Source of the DNA: Valencia hispanica
Lineage: Eukaryota > Chordata > Actinopteri > Cyprinodontiformes > Valenciidae
NCBI GenBank assembly: GCA_963556495.2
Contig: OY747713.1
Coordinates: forward strand, 50,317,328 to 50,381,327
Direction of reading: 5' to 3'
DNA length: 64,000 nt
A model generated the notes under the pieces. The model searched no databases. It was not told the origin of the DNA and was given only the letters and a program-made list of their open reading frames with translations. The position numbers and the translations under genes are program-made. Shown in pieces: positions 42,759 to 54,455 of the stretch (position 1 is its first letter; every line of letters starts with the position of its first letter).

Positions 42759-44157
42759 CTAAAAGTTTAGATTCATCCATGTTTTTATGTCTTCCAGACA
42801 TGCCTGTAATCTACCTAACTGACTGGGTTCATCAGGATTTATGGATAAATATAGTTGTGTATCATCGGCATAGCTGTGGAAATGTATCCCATGCTGTCTA
42901 ATGATTCTACCAATTGGGAGCATATATATGGTGAAAAGAATTGGTCCAAGCACAGAACCCTGTGGAACTCCACAAGTAACCCTTGAGAGTGAAGAATATT
43001 GATCATTTAGATGAACAAACTGGAATCTGTCGAATATTATTTAAACCAGTCTAGTGCTGTTCGTTTGATCCTTGCAACATGTTCAAGCCTTTCTATGAGA
43101 ATATTATGATCGACTGTGTCAAAAGCAGCACTGAGATCTAGCAAACCGGAAAAGACACCTGTCCATTATCTGAGGCCATGAGAATATCATTAGTAACCTT
43201 CACCAGTGTTGTTTCGGTGCTATGATGAGCTCTAAAACCTGACTGAAACTCTTTAAACAGCTCGTTACTGTTTAGATGCTCACAGATTTGATTAGCAACA
43301 ATTTTCTCAAGGATTTTAGATAAGAAAGGAAGGTTAGATATCGGTCTGTAATTCACTAAGTCATCTTGATCAAGGGAAGGTTTCTTGAGTAAAGGTTTAA
43401 TTACAGCTATTTTAAATTCTTGTGGTACGTATCCGTTTACTAAGGACAGATTCATCATATCCAAAATGGGGCCAGGAACCAAATGGAACACTTCCTTAAA
43501 TAATTTGGTTGGGATTGGGTCCAACATACAAGTTGAAGGTTTAGATGAGGCTAATAATTTTGATAATTCCGAAAGCTCGACTGATTCAAAACAACCTAAG
43601 TACAAATGAGGTTCTACAGTTCTTTCCGATTCTGCCTCATTTACTGAGGAAGAACTAATGATGTTTGAGAGGATGCCAATGATTTTATTTTTAATAGAAT
43701 TAATTTTATTTATGAAGAATCCCATAAAATCATCACTGCTAAGAGCTGGCGGAATGGTGTGCTCAACAGAGCTATGACTCTGTGTAAGTTTGGCAACTGT
43801 ACTAAAAATAAACCTAGGATTGTTATTATTCGCTTCTATTAATGATGAAAAATATGCTGTTCTAGCTTGTCGAAGGGTCTTTTTATACACCAGTAGACTG
43901 TTATTCCAGGTTAAATAGGAATCCTCTAGATGTGTAGAGCTCCATTTTCTCTCCAACTTCCTAGTATTCTGCTTTAAAGTATGCAACTCTGCGTTAAACC
44001 AAGGAGTCAGCCTCCTATGGCTAGTCACTTTCTTTTTTAAGTGGGCTAGACTATCTAATGCCAAACGCAATGAGGACGTAACGCTGTGAACCAGACCATC
44101 AATTTCTGAAGGGTTAGAGATAGAATTGCTGCCATCCACTGTGTTACTCTGAGACAC
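42759..44157 (-). pseudogene. L2-like reverse transcriptase, frameshifted
   Basis: ORF 44157-43138 (339 residues) covers the linker and RT fingers (MLDPIPTKLFKEV, NYRPISNLPFLSKILE, FQSGFRAHHSTET). Frames are lost at about 43140, where the first catalytic Asp block should be, and resume in ORF 42953-42759 with MLGPILFTIYMLPIG and the SYADDTQLY active site. Two or more indels therefore break the domain. The carboxy-terminal region is absent; the 3' tail follows soon after. Confidence 0.75.
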
Positions 44158-44259
44158 TAAGGAAAGTAAGAATGGAACAGATTCTTTAAAAATTGTTACA
44201 GCATTGTCTGATAAAGCTCTACTATAATGACATTTTCTTTCAGATTTAAGATGGTCAGT

Positions 44260-45054
44260 TCAAGTAAATTCAAAAGTTATCAAGAAGTGGTCAGACAGGA
44301 CCAGGTTATGTGGGTGGACTGTTATTTCCTCACACTCAATACCGTATGTCAGTACAAGGTCCAAAGTGTGTTTACCCGAGTGGGTCGATTCCTGTACTTT
44401 TTGAGTAAAGCCAATTGAGTCTAAAATAGCATTAAAGGCTGCATTTATACTATCACTTTCAATATCCACATGAATATTGAAGTCCCCCACTATAATGACC
44501 CTATCAGTATTTAATGCTAAATCAGATAAAAAATGTGAGATCTGATCCAAGAATTGAGAGTAAGGGCCATGTGGACGATACAAAACCACTAACAATGGTC
44601 CTAATGTTTTGCAACTTGGATGAGGAAAATTAAGGGTTAGATGTTCAAAAGAACTGTAGCCATCAATTGGTCTGGGACTAATTTGTAAATCAGAATGAAA
44701 AACGGTTGCAACTCCTCCTCCTCGCCCAGTATTTCTAGGAATGTGAAAATTTAAATGACTGGAAGGAGTTGACTCATTTATACTGACATAATGCTCCTGC
44801 TGCAACCAGGTTTCTGTGAGACAAAGCAAATCCATGTGATTATCACATATCAAGTCATTTACTAACAAAGTCTTTGAGGAGAGAGATCTTATGTTTAATA
44901 AACCACATTTAATAGATTTATTTTTCTGATCAGTCAAAATCGTATTTATCTTTATGAGATTTCCATAATTTGCTTTTGTTGGCTTAACTTTTAATCCATT
45001 TATTTTTGGCCGTGGGCAAGACACTGTTTCTATAGGGTAATGGGTGGGTAACAC
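44260..45054 (-). pseudogene. L2-like endonuclease (264 residues)
   Basis: An uninterrupted APE-type endonuclease: [53 protein letters not shown] and [13 protein letters not shown]. The catalytic Glu, Asp-Asn and Asp-His are visible. A stop at 44258-44260 then separates it from the RT part, so the ORF2 protein would be truncated. The first Met lies in 5' sequence just inside the element. Confidence 0.75.
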
Positions 45055-45263
45055 TACAGAAGCAGCAGAGAGGTGAGTTAAACTACGACTCTGCTTCCTG
45101 GTCTGGACCCTGGGTTGTCAGTGTTTTGAAGGACTAATAAATTCGGCCATATTCCTAGAAAGAAGAGGTGCTCCATCCAAAGTGGGATGGATGCCGTCTC
45201 TCTGGATCAGACCAGGTTTTCCCCAAAATGTTCTCCAGTTATCAATGCTGCCCAAATCGTTTT

Positions 45264-45915
45264 TACTAAGCAAAAAGAAAGCGATGGGGGGAGACCTCCC
45301 TTCAGTGAAACTGGGCGCTCAGGCAGACAATGGGGTCTTTAAACTAGCAACACTTCAGCTCCAGACAGTCTAATATGTCAACAAAATTAATGGGCCCAGG
45401 GGAGGAATTTTGATAATCTAAAAGTGGGATCTTATGTTATTTGTTTATTTCTCTTTTATTTACTCTTATTTGTTTCTTCCATAACTGGGGAGTATTTGAG
45501 CATTCAGATCACTTGCTTGATGGCTTGGTATAATGCAGAATGGCACAAAGAGCCCTAATCCTTCCCCCCCCTGTAATGAGGGATTTGGCAGCCATGACAA
45601 AGGTGAAGGCCGACCTCTGGCCTGAATGAAAGACGGGCTGACCAGTGGGCTGAGGGGAGATCTCTTGCTCAGGTGAGATTGTTTTACGTAGAGGCTGTGG
45701 TTTTTTTCCTTCTACATGGGTGTGTGGTGGAGCTGGATCGAAGGTGGGGGTTCTGGTCCTGGGCCTGCCGCCTGTCGCCTGCAGATGACCCAGCGAAATT
45801 CAGGCAGGACAAAAAACACGCAGCTCAAATGCAATTAAGAAATGCTTGCTGACTAATGTAGCTTGTATTTTCTTTCTGTGACACCTGCTGATGACACACA
45901 CACACACAGACACAC

Positions 45916-45953
<38 letters not shown>

Positions 45954-46214
45954 GAAAGTAAATCTTGGTTTGTTTTTTCAACGTGTCCTGTCCTGTTTGG
46001 CCGTGTGGAGCTCAGAAGGAGTGTCTAAGTTGTATAGTAAAATTGGGACCCAGGCCACCATGGGATAGCGAAGATGGAAACCCCTCCTCGCACCCTAGTG
46101 ATGGTAAAGTGATGGAGCTGGTGGACAGAGGTGTTTGGGGATGGGGAGGGAAGGTCTGGGAGACAAAATACCTTCCCAGTTAGCCAGCTCCCCCACTGAC
46201 CCCAATAGGCACTC
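45264..46214. other. Noncoding stretch with (CA)n
   Basis: Mostly unremarkable sequence. An interrupted CA/CACG tract lies at about 45892-45951. The right end may include the 3' untranslated region of the following L1/Tx1-like LINE. No gene seen. Confidence 0.5.
45892..45951. repeat. (CA)n microsatellite
   Basis: About 28 CA units with single interruptions (CAGACA, CACGCA). Confidence 0.9.
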
Positions 46215-46526
46215 CTGTTCACCAGGAAAGTTCAACCTGGGGCAGCCAAGAGAGATTGATCAGATATGGAGGTAGGGACCGTCTCAAGACCAATGTGGTC
46301 CAACAAGAGATTTCGATACTGATTAATATTAAGAGCCTTTTTTTTTTCCAGTTCAGGAGGATAGTTTTCTTAGCGATGCTTAAGCCAATGTGAACCATTA
46401 GAACTGACTTTGTGTCCATGGTGACATCATTTAAATTTCCTAGCAAGCAAACTGAGGGAGATGGTGGAATGTTACATTTCAGACACTTTGATAAGTCCTC
46501 AGATGTCTGGCACCAAAATTTCTTAA

Positions 46527-47205
46527 AGGAGGGGTGGCATGTAAAATCCACTTTTTAAAGCTTTTCATCACATTCTTATGCCATTCCCTAATTGAAAACA
46601 TGCCTAAAGTGTTTCTTAGGTTAATTTATGTATGTTTGAGTAATATCTATAAACTCTCACGGCCGCCGTGTTGAGCACTGAACGCCAGGGTCCTCCTAGG
46701 AACTCCCTAACCTCCCAGCAATGCCCCTAGATTTTGATTACCGCCCACGTCTCTCCACAGCACTCCCTCCCCCGCTCCCAGAGCACTAAAGCAGAGCGTC
46801 GTCAGCAGCAATCAGGTAGCACCTGTGGAAAGTAGTAGCTCTTGAACGAGCCGCTGAACGCGCTCCGGTTCATCCAATATTTCACTTTCAGGGACAGAGA
46901 TGGGATCAAATGCATATGCTTGTACCATGTCCTGCGTGGCCATAGTAAACTGAAAGATATGCCTGTCTTCCAAAAGTCCAGCGCACCGATGCTACAGTAC
47001 TATAATTCTTCGTCCCCATGCGACTGGAGAATGTTGTGATGACGTTGACGGTAGCGTGTTGAAGGGGGCATGTCCGAGACTCTTAAAAACACATGCAGCT
47101 AATTTCAAGGCGTTCAGTGCCGACATGCTGTGAGTGCAAAATTTCAAATAGGTAGTATAAATATTTTATTGAACTTACAGATCTATTTCAGTTAAAATTA
47201 TGGAT
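46527..47205. mobile_element. Unclassified insert of about 680 bp in LINE ORF2
   Basis: LINE coding stops near 46527 (GGGGTGGCATGTAAAATCC) and resumes near 47205. The insert is moderately GC-rich in the middle, with no ORF of note. Terminal repeats are unclear. Confidence 0.5.
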
Positions 47206-47767
47206 GTACTGGACCTCAGAATTGCTCGTTCTGCATAAAAAGAAAGTGCTATTGATTCATCTAATGTAGATAAGGTTTTGTATATTTTAGACAGCAATTT
47301 GGGGGGGGTGTTGAGATTAAGAAAATCTAAAACTCTTGCTGGAATTTGTAATTCAACTGTATTGACCCTAAATTTACCTTTAATAATAGGTTTAATTTGT
47401 TGAGATTCTAAGAATTTGTTTTTATCAATTCCATATTGTGCAATTTATGTATTAAATGGGATAAAGTCTGTTCCTTCAAATATTTGTTCCAGGTATTCAA
47501 TTCCATTACGCCTCCAGTCTGGAAAACTTATCATACATTTTTTTTGCAAGATGGCGGGATTATTCCAGATGGGTGTACGTCTGCATGGGATTATTGTGGA
47601 TTCTGTCACTTTTAGAAACTCCCACCATGCTGTCAGAGAGGAGCAGATATTTATGCTTTTAAAGCATTCATGTTGTTTTATATTTGAGCTAATAAATGGT
47701 AGGGCTGAAAGTTCAATCTTATTGCATAGTGTCTGTTCTACGTCTATCCAGGACTTATCTAGGTAGC

Positions 47768-47905
47768 TATGTTTCAATTTCAATTCAGTTCAATTCAGTT
47801 TATTTATATAGCGCCAATTCACAACAGATGTCATCTCAAGGCACTTAACAAGAAGTGATTTCAATACATTTATACAAACATTCCAATCAGTTAAAATGTT
47901 TCCTA
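47768..47905 (-). mobile_element. L2-like LINE 3' tail fragment
   Basis: CAATTCAGTTTATTTATATA followed by GCGCCAATTCACAACAGATG matches the 3' end of the L2-like copy at 42594 onward. It is an extremely 5'-truncated insertion within the L1/Tx1-like LINE. Confidence 0.75.
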
Positions 47906-48141
47906 TTTAAGGAATCCCAGCAGATTGCGTCAGCCATTGGCGTGAGGTTGGCGTGAGGTTTAACCATTTTGAGATGTATTGGAGCCTGTTGGCTAAGAAA
48001 TAATGATAGAAGTTTGGTAGATCTAGACCTCCTTTTTCTTTGGTCTCCTGTAGTGTTCTTAAGCTAATATGTGGGGGTTTATCTTTCCAACGAAATTTAG
48101 AGACAGAGGAGTCCAGAGATCTAAACCAATCCAGTGATGGT

Positions 48142-49089
48142 TTACTTGTGATCATTGAGAAAAAGTAGCTTATTCCGGTGCAAAACCATCATTTTTATTG
48201 AAGCAACCCTTCCCATAAATGATATGGGTAGAGATTTCCATCTGGCAAGATCATCTTCCACTTTTTTTAAAAGTGGGATGTAGTTTAGCTTTATTAAATT
48301 TGCCAGTCTTGGTGAAACATTGATACCTAAATAAGTAATATTCCCTGACTGCAGTTGTGTATTAGTTGGATTCTGGACAGAACAATTGATTGGAAGAACT
48401 GTAGATTTTAACCAATTTATAGTATAATCTGGAACTTTTGAGTAAGAGTTTATCAACCAGATTACCTGACAGAAAGAGGTTTGTGAATGCTGGAGAAAAT
48501 GTAATACATCATCTGCATAAAGACTGATTTTATGTTCTATATTATTGCATTTTATGCCTTTAATATTTTGAGTTTGCCTGATTGCTGTCGTTAGTGGTTC
48601 AATAAAAATAGCAAACAAGGAGGGAGAGAGAGGACATCCCTGCCTGGTATCTCTCTGAAGATAAAACCTAGATGATGTTTGGTTATTAGTCCTGATACAT
48701 GCTGTTGGTGAACTGTATAATATTTTCAACCAGTTTATAAAAAAAATTCCAAAGCCAAATTTATGTAAGGTAGCAAATAAGAATTTCCAGTTAACTCTAT
48801 CAAATGCTTTTTCTGCATCTAGAAATAATATACTAGTTTCAATGTTTTTAGAGTAAGAAAAATCTATTAAATTTATTAATCTACGTGAATTTGTGGATGA
48901 ATGTCTCCCTTTTATAAAACCAGTTTGATCAGGATGTATTATAAGAGGGGTTACTTTCTCTATCCTTTTTGCGAGGGATTTGCAGAGTATTTTGAGATCA
49001 ACATTAATGAGAGATATGGGACGATAGCTGGTAGGGAACACAGGGTCTTTACCTGATTTTAGTGGAAGACTAATGTTGGCAGAATTCAT
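48142..49089 (-). pseudogene. L1/Tx1-like reverse transcriptase (315 residues open)
   Basis: Contains SYRPISLINVDLKIL, HPDQTGFIKGRHSS, FLDAEKAFDRVNW (first catalytic Asp), RQGCPLSPSLFAIF and SLYADDVLHF (catalytic YADD, about 48500-48520), then the thumb (YLGINVSPRL). All motifs of the RT core are present and this 315-codon stretch is open, although the surrounding ORF2 is broken. It would copy LINE RNA at the nicked target. Confidence 0.75.
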
Positions 49090-50548
49090 ATTTTGTGTAA
49101 GTCTGCCATTTTCCTTGGTTTACTGCAGCAATCTGTGGAATGTTGGTGCCAAAATATTCTAGAATTCTTTATAGAACTATGCTGGAAATCCATCTGGGCC
49201 TGGAGCCTTTTTATATAGCATGCTTTGGAGGGCCTCCTGGAGTTCAGCCGCTGTTAGTGGTGAATCCAGGGCCATTGCTTGACTTTCCGATAATTTAGGT
49301 AGTGTTATTTTATCCAAACATTGTTCAATTTCATGATCTGATGGGTTAATGTCGGGTGAGTATAAAGCCTAGTAAAATTCTTTAAAGGTGTTGTTTATTC
49401 TTCTGGGATCATATACTGTATTCCCGGTCTGATCTTTAATAACAGATATAGTTGTTTTTTCTTTATTAATTTTAGGCTGGTTAGCCAAAAAGCTAACCTG
49501 ATTTATTACCTTGTTCAAAGTTTTCTATCCTAAGTCTTTGAATTAAGAACTTGATCTGTTTATTAATAATTTCATTTAATTCTAGCTTTGCTTTACGGAT
49601 TTTGCCTAGTCTCTCCTCATCTAGGGAAGCTTCTAATGAATTAATAGTTTCTTCTAATTTCTGAATACGTTTTTTTCTATTTTCTTTTTATTTGATGAGA
49701 ATGAGAATATTTTACCTCTAATCACAGCTTTTCCTGCCTCCCAAAGAATTGATGGCAATGTACCAGGTAGGTAATTATATTCCAAATAAGAAGCCCACTC
49801 TTTTTCGAAATATTTAATAAATTCTTTATCCTTAAGTAATGATATATTAAAGGAGCATGGGGCAGAATGAAGAAACAAAGCTCACGAGAGATGCGGCCGG
49901 CACTGCAAGCAACTGCAGCCACCCGCGCGGGGGCGCGCACAAACGCTTCACAAAAAAAACATACCTTTATACAGTAACATACTTCTTTTTCTTAGTGCCA
50001 CTTTTTAGTTGGCTGTGAGTCGTCCTTGGTCTTTTCCCAGTTGGAGAAGAATCCATTCTCACAATTGAATCAAAGGAGGTCTGCGGCCATTTATCTTCCT
50101 CTTTTAAAGCTGTTGAGAACGCACACGCAGTGTCAATTGATGTCACACCCGTCACACCGGTAATACAGCGCAGGAAATTCGGGCCCCGAACTGCAGCAAA
50201 TTTTGCAGCACACAGCCAGTTTAAGAAAATGGAACAATACGTGGGTGAGCTCATTCTTTTTGGTTTATAACGCTTCATCACCCAACAGCATTAAAAAACT
50301 GGACATGGATGTTTACTTTATTGACAAATCCTGCCCCATGTTCCTTTACATCTCCAATTTTTGCTTTGAGGCGTTTCTTTTTTATTTACTAAAGTTAGAG
50401 AAACAGGAGCATGATCGCTAACAGCTATAAGGTGTATCTCAGTCTCTGAAGTGTCAGTCAACAGTGAGCTGCTGACTAACAAATAATCCAGTCGAGAATA
50501 CGAATAGTGGAAATTTGAGAAGAAAGTATATTTTTTGTCATTGGGGTG
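49090..50548 (-). pseudogene. L1/Tx1-like ORF2 segment between endonuclease and RT, heavily broken
   Basis: Short ORFs in different frames, for example 49878-49654 with LPSILWEAGKAVIRGKI, match the linker between endonuclease and RT of this group. It is interrupted by a 497-bp insert (49850-50346). No domain is complete. Confidence 0.55.
49850..50346. mobile_element. 497-bp MITE-like element with TA duplication
   Basis: Left end AAGGAGCATGGGGCAG and right end CTGCCCCATGTTCCTT are inverted repeats with one mismatch, flanked by TA on both sides (49848-49849 and 50347-50348). It lies inside LINE ORF2, which continues across it. It contains a minus-strand ORF of 104 residues (50281-49967) with a basic carboxy terminus (GKRPRTTHSQLKSGTKKKK) that I do not recognise. 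Confidence 0.75.
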
Positions 50549-51154
50549 TCATTTGTCATTGACCTGCTCATGGGGGTGAAGAGATCGCCATGCATCGCAA
50601 AGTCCATAATCGCTCATGTACTGTTTGACTATATCTATGGATTTCCAGCTGTGCTGAGTCCCTGCTGTCCTGAGCCTGTGAATTTCTTCATTTAAACCAA
50701 AGTTGAGGTCGCCCCCAAGAAGAAGTGAGCAATCCAAGTGTTCAAGGAGCACCGAGAAGAAGGTATGAAAGAATGAGGGATCATCAACATTTGGACCAAA
50801 TATACTGACAATACATAACTTTTGGTTATGTATAGATAGTATTACTATAATAAATCTACCCTCGGGATCTGTAACTGTATTTATTACTGTAAAATTAACA
50901 TTTTTATTTATTAGAATTGCTACACCCCTTTGTCTAGAGTTATAGCATGCAGAAAACAAATTAGGAAACTCAAGAGATTTTAGATCATCTGCAGCTGAGG
51001 TAGATTTATGGGTTTCTTGTAATAAGATGACATCTGCCTTCAATCTTTTAAGCTGGTTAAAAATCTTATTTTTCTCTAGTGCCAGTTCCTTGAATATTCC
51101 ATGTGACAAACCTGAGGGTAGCCATAGTTTTGAGACCAAGGTTGGAAAGTGCAT
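50549..51154 (-). pseudogene. L1/Tx1-like endonuclease (201 residues)
   Basis: APE-type fold: FNQLKRLKADVILLQETH (catalytic Glu), RGVAILINKNV, IVSIFGPNVDDPSFF, LLLGGDLNFGLN (catalytic Asp-Asn), then SDYGLCDAWR. The carboxy-terminal S-D-H block lies past a frame change near 50545. The start Met at 51154 replaces the usual WN-containing start, so the true amino terminus may differ. Confidence 0.7.
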
Positions 51155-51502
51155 GTCACCATAGAAACAGATAAACAGAAGTGCAATATTAGTTTTTGCT
51201 AGGGGTTGCCTGATTTGAAATCCAGAAGCAGAGATATAAGAAAGAGAAAAATAGAAGAAAGTTGTTAAGGGTGAAGGTGAGAGAGAAATAAATAGTTATG
51301 TTATGAAAAAATTCTGTGTCTGTGTGTGAGTGATAAAAGAAGAAAAAAGGAGTGACAAAGACATTTGGTGATAAAGATGTGAAGATGAAAAAAAAAAGCC
51401 AGTATCCCAGAGCTTAGCCCTGGCCCCGCCCACATTGAGTAAGTTAAACAACTTTACAGAGCAGTGCTAACATTATATTATAGTTGACTGATAAAACAAC
51501 TC

Positions 51503-52309
51503 TTATCTGACCAGTGTTACATAACTAATAAAGCCAAGGAGTAAGCTTGGGGTCCCTGAACAGCTGCCATTAGCATTCAGTTTATCTACCGCTACTGTAG
51601 CATTGGTGCCTTCACTGATATATTTCTTCCTGACTGGGAACAAAACGCGCCTTCTATTTAGGATTTCCTTCGGATATTGATCATTAACACTGTAATTCGT
51701 TCCGCGCACCTCTCTACCCCGGCCTCTGACCTGCTCTTTTTGCTTGTAATGCTCAAATTTAGCAACAATTGGTTGCGGCCGGCTGTTGTTGGGCTTCTTA
51801 CCCCCGAGCTGGTGGACGCGGTGAAAAGTGATGTTTTTTACCGTGTCGCTTGGGAGTTTCAACTGATGTTGGGGAAATCTTCGGACGGTGGATTTAGTGT
51901 CGTCCTCAGAATGTTCTGGGATTCTGGAAAAAACAAGATTGTCCCGCATTCCCCTGGCCTGTATACCCAAGATAGTTTCTTTCATCCTCTTACTTTCTCT
52001 GGACAGCTGCGTCATCCCATCGGTCAGTTTCTTTACACTGTCTCTCATCGTTTGGTTTTCTGCTGCGAGCGACGCTACCTGTTGTTGGCTGAACTCCAGA
52101 GATTCCCTCAGAGCTTGAAATTCTTTGTGGAGAACCTCAACCGGAGACAGACGGGCGTCTAGGCTGGTTAACTTCTTATCTATTGAGTCCAGGACATCGC
52201 TGTAACTTTTCTATGGCGAGATGGTGGAGGTGCTGGCCTCAGAACGTGTGCGTTTCTGTGATGGAGTGCTTGTCGGCATAGCAGAGGTGGATTTTTGTGG
52301 CTTGCTCAT
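51503..52309 (-). pseudogene. L1/Tx1-like ORF1 (RNA-binding protein)
   Basis: Starts MSKPQKSTSAMPTS at 52309. A TAG near 52213 follows, then a coiled coil (about 52190-51980, SLEFSQQQVASLAAENQTM) and the core NLVFSRIPEHSEDD, typical of L1 ORF1 trimer/RRM proteins. The carboxy-terminal basic region reads RRRVLFPVRKKY. The ORF from 52048 to 51503 is open. ORF1 protein coats LINE RNA and acts as a chaperone. The TAG and missing 5' context make it non-functional. Confidence 0.65.
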
Positions 52310-52385
52310 AACAATGTTGTCAAAGCACTCGTCCAAGTAGCTTTCCAGGGTGTCCAAGGTTTCCTCGTCCAGTTTGTTTTATGAA

Positions 52386-52645
52386 GAAATACAAAATAAT
52401 GGTTATTATTATTAAACGTTTGCTATATTTGGCTCGAATGTATTGTTTTGTTTTTACCTGAGTTTGTTTGTTTTACCAGTTTACCGCCATATTACTTACG
52501 CACAGCTCTCGCGAGATCTCAGCAGCAGCTCATACCTACACGTCTGTGTTTGCTCCCTTCATCTCTGCATCTGCAGCCACTCCCTAGACCACCCATGGGT
52601 ACTCTCCCCTGCATCCTGAGCTGCACCAACTGTTGATAACAGAAG
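52386..52645. other. Noncoding sequence upstream of the L1/Tx1-like LINE
   Basis: May include LINE 5' untranslated region up to about 52520 (GCTCTCGCGAGATCTC). No gene seen; the short ORFs have no recognisable content. Confidence 0.4.
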
Positions 52646-52649
52646 AATA

Positions 52650-53115
52650 GGTAGGCGTTCAGTTTAGCAAACTTTGACCAGATAACGCTTTTGGTCCAGA
52701 TGGAGTTTGTCCAAGGCCTCTGAAGGACTGTGGAGGACAACTAGCAGTTCCTCTGCAGAGGGTCTTCAATCTGAGCCTTCAGATGGAAAAGGTCCCGGTG
52801 CTGTGGAAGACATGTCTCATACCGGCGTCCAAAAAAGGGCGACAGGTAGAGCTGAATGACAACAGACCGGTGGCTTTGATATTCCACATCATGAGGACCT
52901 TATTTAAAGCTACTCCTTGTCTGTCGAATGAAACTGCAGGTTGCTGAGGAACTAGACCCCTTCCAGTTTGCCTATCAGGAACACTTGGGAGTTGAAGATG
53001 CGGTCCTTTACATTCTGCACCGGGCATACACCTACCTGGATGTTCCTGGTTTTTATGTCAGGATCATGTTCTTCAACTTCTCTAGCGCTTTTAACGTCAT
53101 AAACCCTCCCATATT
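52650..53115 (+). pseudogene. Diverged Rex1-like reverse transcriptase relic
   Basis: Plus-strand translation in shifting frames gives GPDGVCPRPLKDCGG, EKVPVLWKTCLIP, NRPVAL and, from 52928, DPFQFAYQEHLGVEDAVLYI then IMFFNFSSAFNVI. These are the ordered blocks seen in the Rex1-like copies at 26.4 and 37.3 kb, here more diverged. The catalytic Asp of FFDFS is Asn (FFNFS). The piece ends before GAPQG. Confidence 0.65.
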
Positions 53116-53697
53116 AAATGATCAATGTATCATGTATCATATATGTTCATGCTTTATTGCTGTTTTTCATGCTTTATTGTGTATTGTGTTGTGTGTGTTT
53201 AATGCTAAATTGCTGCTTTTAATTTCCAACGTTATTTTGTATGTTTTTCTTTATCACCAAATCATGTAAAGCACTATAAAATTGCCTCGTCAGACAAAGT
53301 GAATGTCCCCTTTTTGGGGATAAAATACCTCCCTGTCGCTGATATTTTAATCCGTGTTCTTATCGTTATCAGGGAGTTTTGAACAATGCCCGTCCCCTCG
53401 GCAGGGGATGCAATTTTCGGCAGGAATGCATCTCTCTGCATTACAGCTGTTCGAGTTCAAAAATCATCTTAAAGGTGCGGGTTGGTAAAATTGGACTTTG
53501 CAAGACTTTGCTGCAGTTTACCGTTTTTCACTGCAATTCTTTTATATATACATACACAAGTGAGAGGCATAAGAGTAGACATTCGTTGGGGAAAAGATTA
53601 GTTAGATCAGTTACCTGTTGATACTGTACCCACTTTTGATTGTGAGTCTTTTTTTAATGTATCATCAACCTCCGCAAAGAATGCTGCAGCATTCACT

Positions 53698-53740
53698 CAG
53701 AAAGAAACATGGTTGTGTTCTACAGCCATGTTTCTTTCTG
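53698..53740. repeat. Inverted repeat, 19-bp arms, 5-base loop
   Basis: CAGAAAGAAACATGGTTGT faces ACAGCCATGTTTCTTTCTG with one mismatch (a possible G-U pair in RNA) and loop GTTCT. The arms are shorter than usual for a microRNA precursor. Confidence 0.8.
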
Positions 53741-54381
53741 GACTGTAATACCAGTCAGTTTGGATACTGATTACACGGATATTGTGCTGGGAGTACAAGT
53801 GGATGTTAGCTCTGCGCTGGTAAGAAATTCCACATCAGGTTTATAAAAGTGGTGGGGACAAAACCATCAATCATATTTATTGCTGGGGACATGTCCAAGG
53901 CTAACATGGACGTAACCCACTGATAACTAACAGTTATGATTTTATTCACATAACATATTTATTTATTAGTTTTGCCTTGGTCAGGATGTCCAGTTGCCAA
54001 GGTATCTCTGAGTCTCATACCTTAAAGACAGGTGCAACCCTTCGGTCAGATCTTAAGTGCTTGTCTGGCCTGCTGAGGCACTAGGTTTGAAGAGCGCTCT
54101 TTTCTCATTTTCCACTGTGATTTGAGTTCTGTTAGGGGTCAGATGATAAAAAATTCCTTATAACACCAATGGCCTCTTGCAGTACTCCCGAGTACTCCTA
54201 GAGGTCACCCCGCACCTGCTTCTCAACCAATCACAGTGCAATAAACGGACTACCTTCCATTTCCACCAAACTCCTTCCAATTCCACTATACTTTCTTTCA
54301 CACATACATACATTCTTCTTACAGAGTGAGAATATATGTAAGTGAGCAAAAATATTATGTGTGAGTGAAAATATACGTGAG

Positions 54382-54384
<3 letters not shown>

Positions 54385-54450
<66 letters not shown>
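54385..54450. repeat. (TA)n microsatellite
   Basis: About 33 TA units; third long TA tract in the window. Confidence 0.95.

Positions 54451-54455
<5 letters not shown>

Larger units (their letters stand above)
42594..45263 (-). mobile_element. L2-like LINE copy 2, 5'-truncated
   Basis: The minus-strand element ends at 42594 with the short-word 3' tail (CAATTCAATTCAGTTTAT on plus) and begins at 45263, where similarity to copy 1 (19484-21735) stops. It lacks ORF1, as expected for 5' truncation. Confidence 0.8.
46219..48155 (-). pseudogene. L1/Tx1-like ORF2 carboxy-terminal region, interrupted
   Basis: ORF 48155-47907 (FRWKDKPPHISLRTLQ), 47783-47445 ([22 protein letters not shown]) and 46551-46219 (DLSKCLKC, KKTILLNWKKK) are consecutive pieces of the long carboxy-terminal domain of this group. 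An L2 tail (47768-47905) lies between the first two and a roughly 680-bp insert (46527-47205) between the last two; the latter replaces about 150 residues. Confidence 0.65.
46215..52385 (-). mobile_element. L1/Tx1-like LINE with nested insertions
   Basis: The minus strand carries ORF1 (52309-51503), an APE endonuclease (51154-50549), a reverse transcriptase (49089-48142) and the long carboxy-terminal region (48155-46219). Order and sequence fit the L1/Tx1 group of fish LINEs. Three inserts split it: about 46527-47205, 47768-47905 and 49850-50346. Multiple stops and frameshifts show an old copy. Both outer edges are approximate. Confidence 0.8.
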
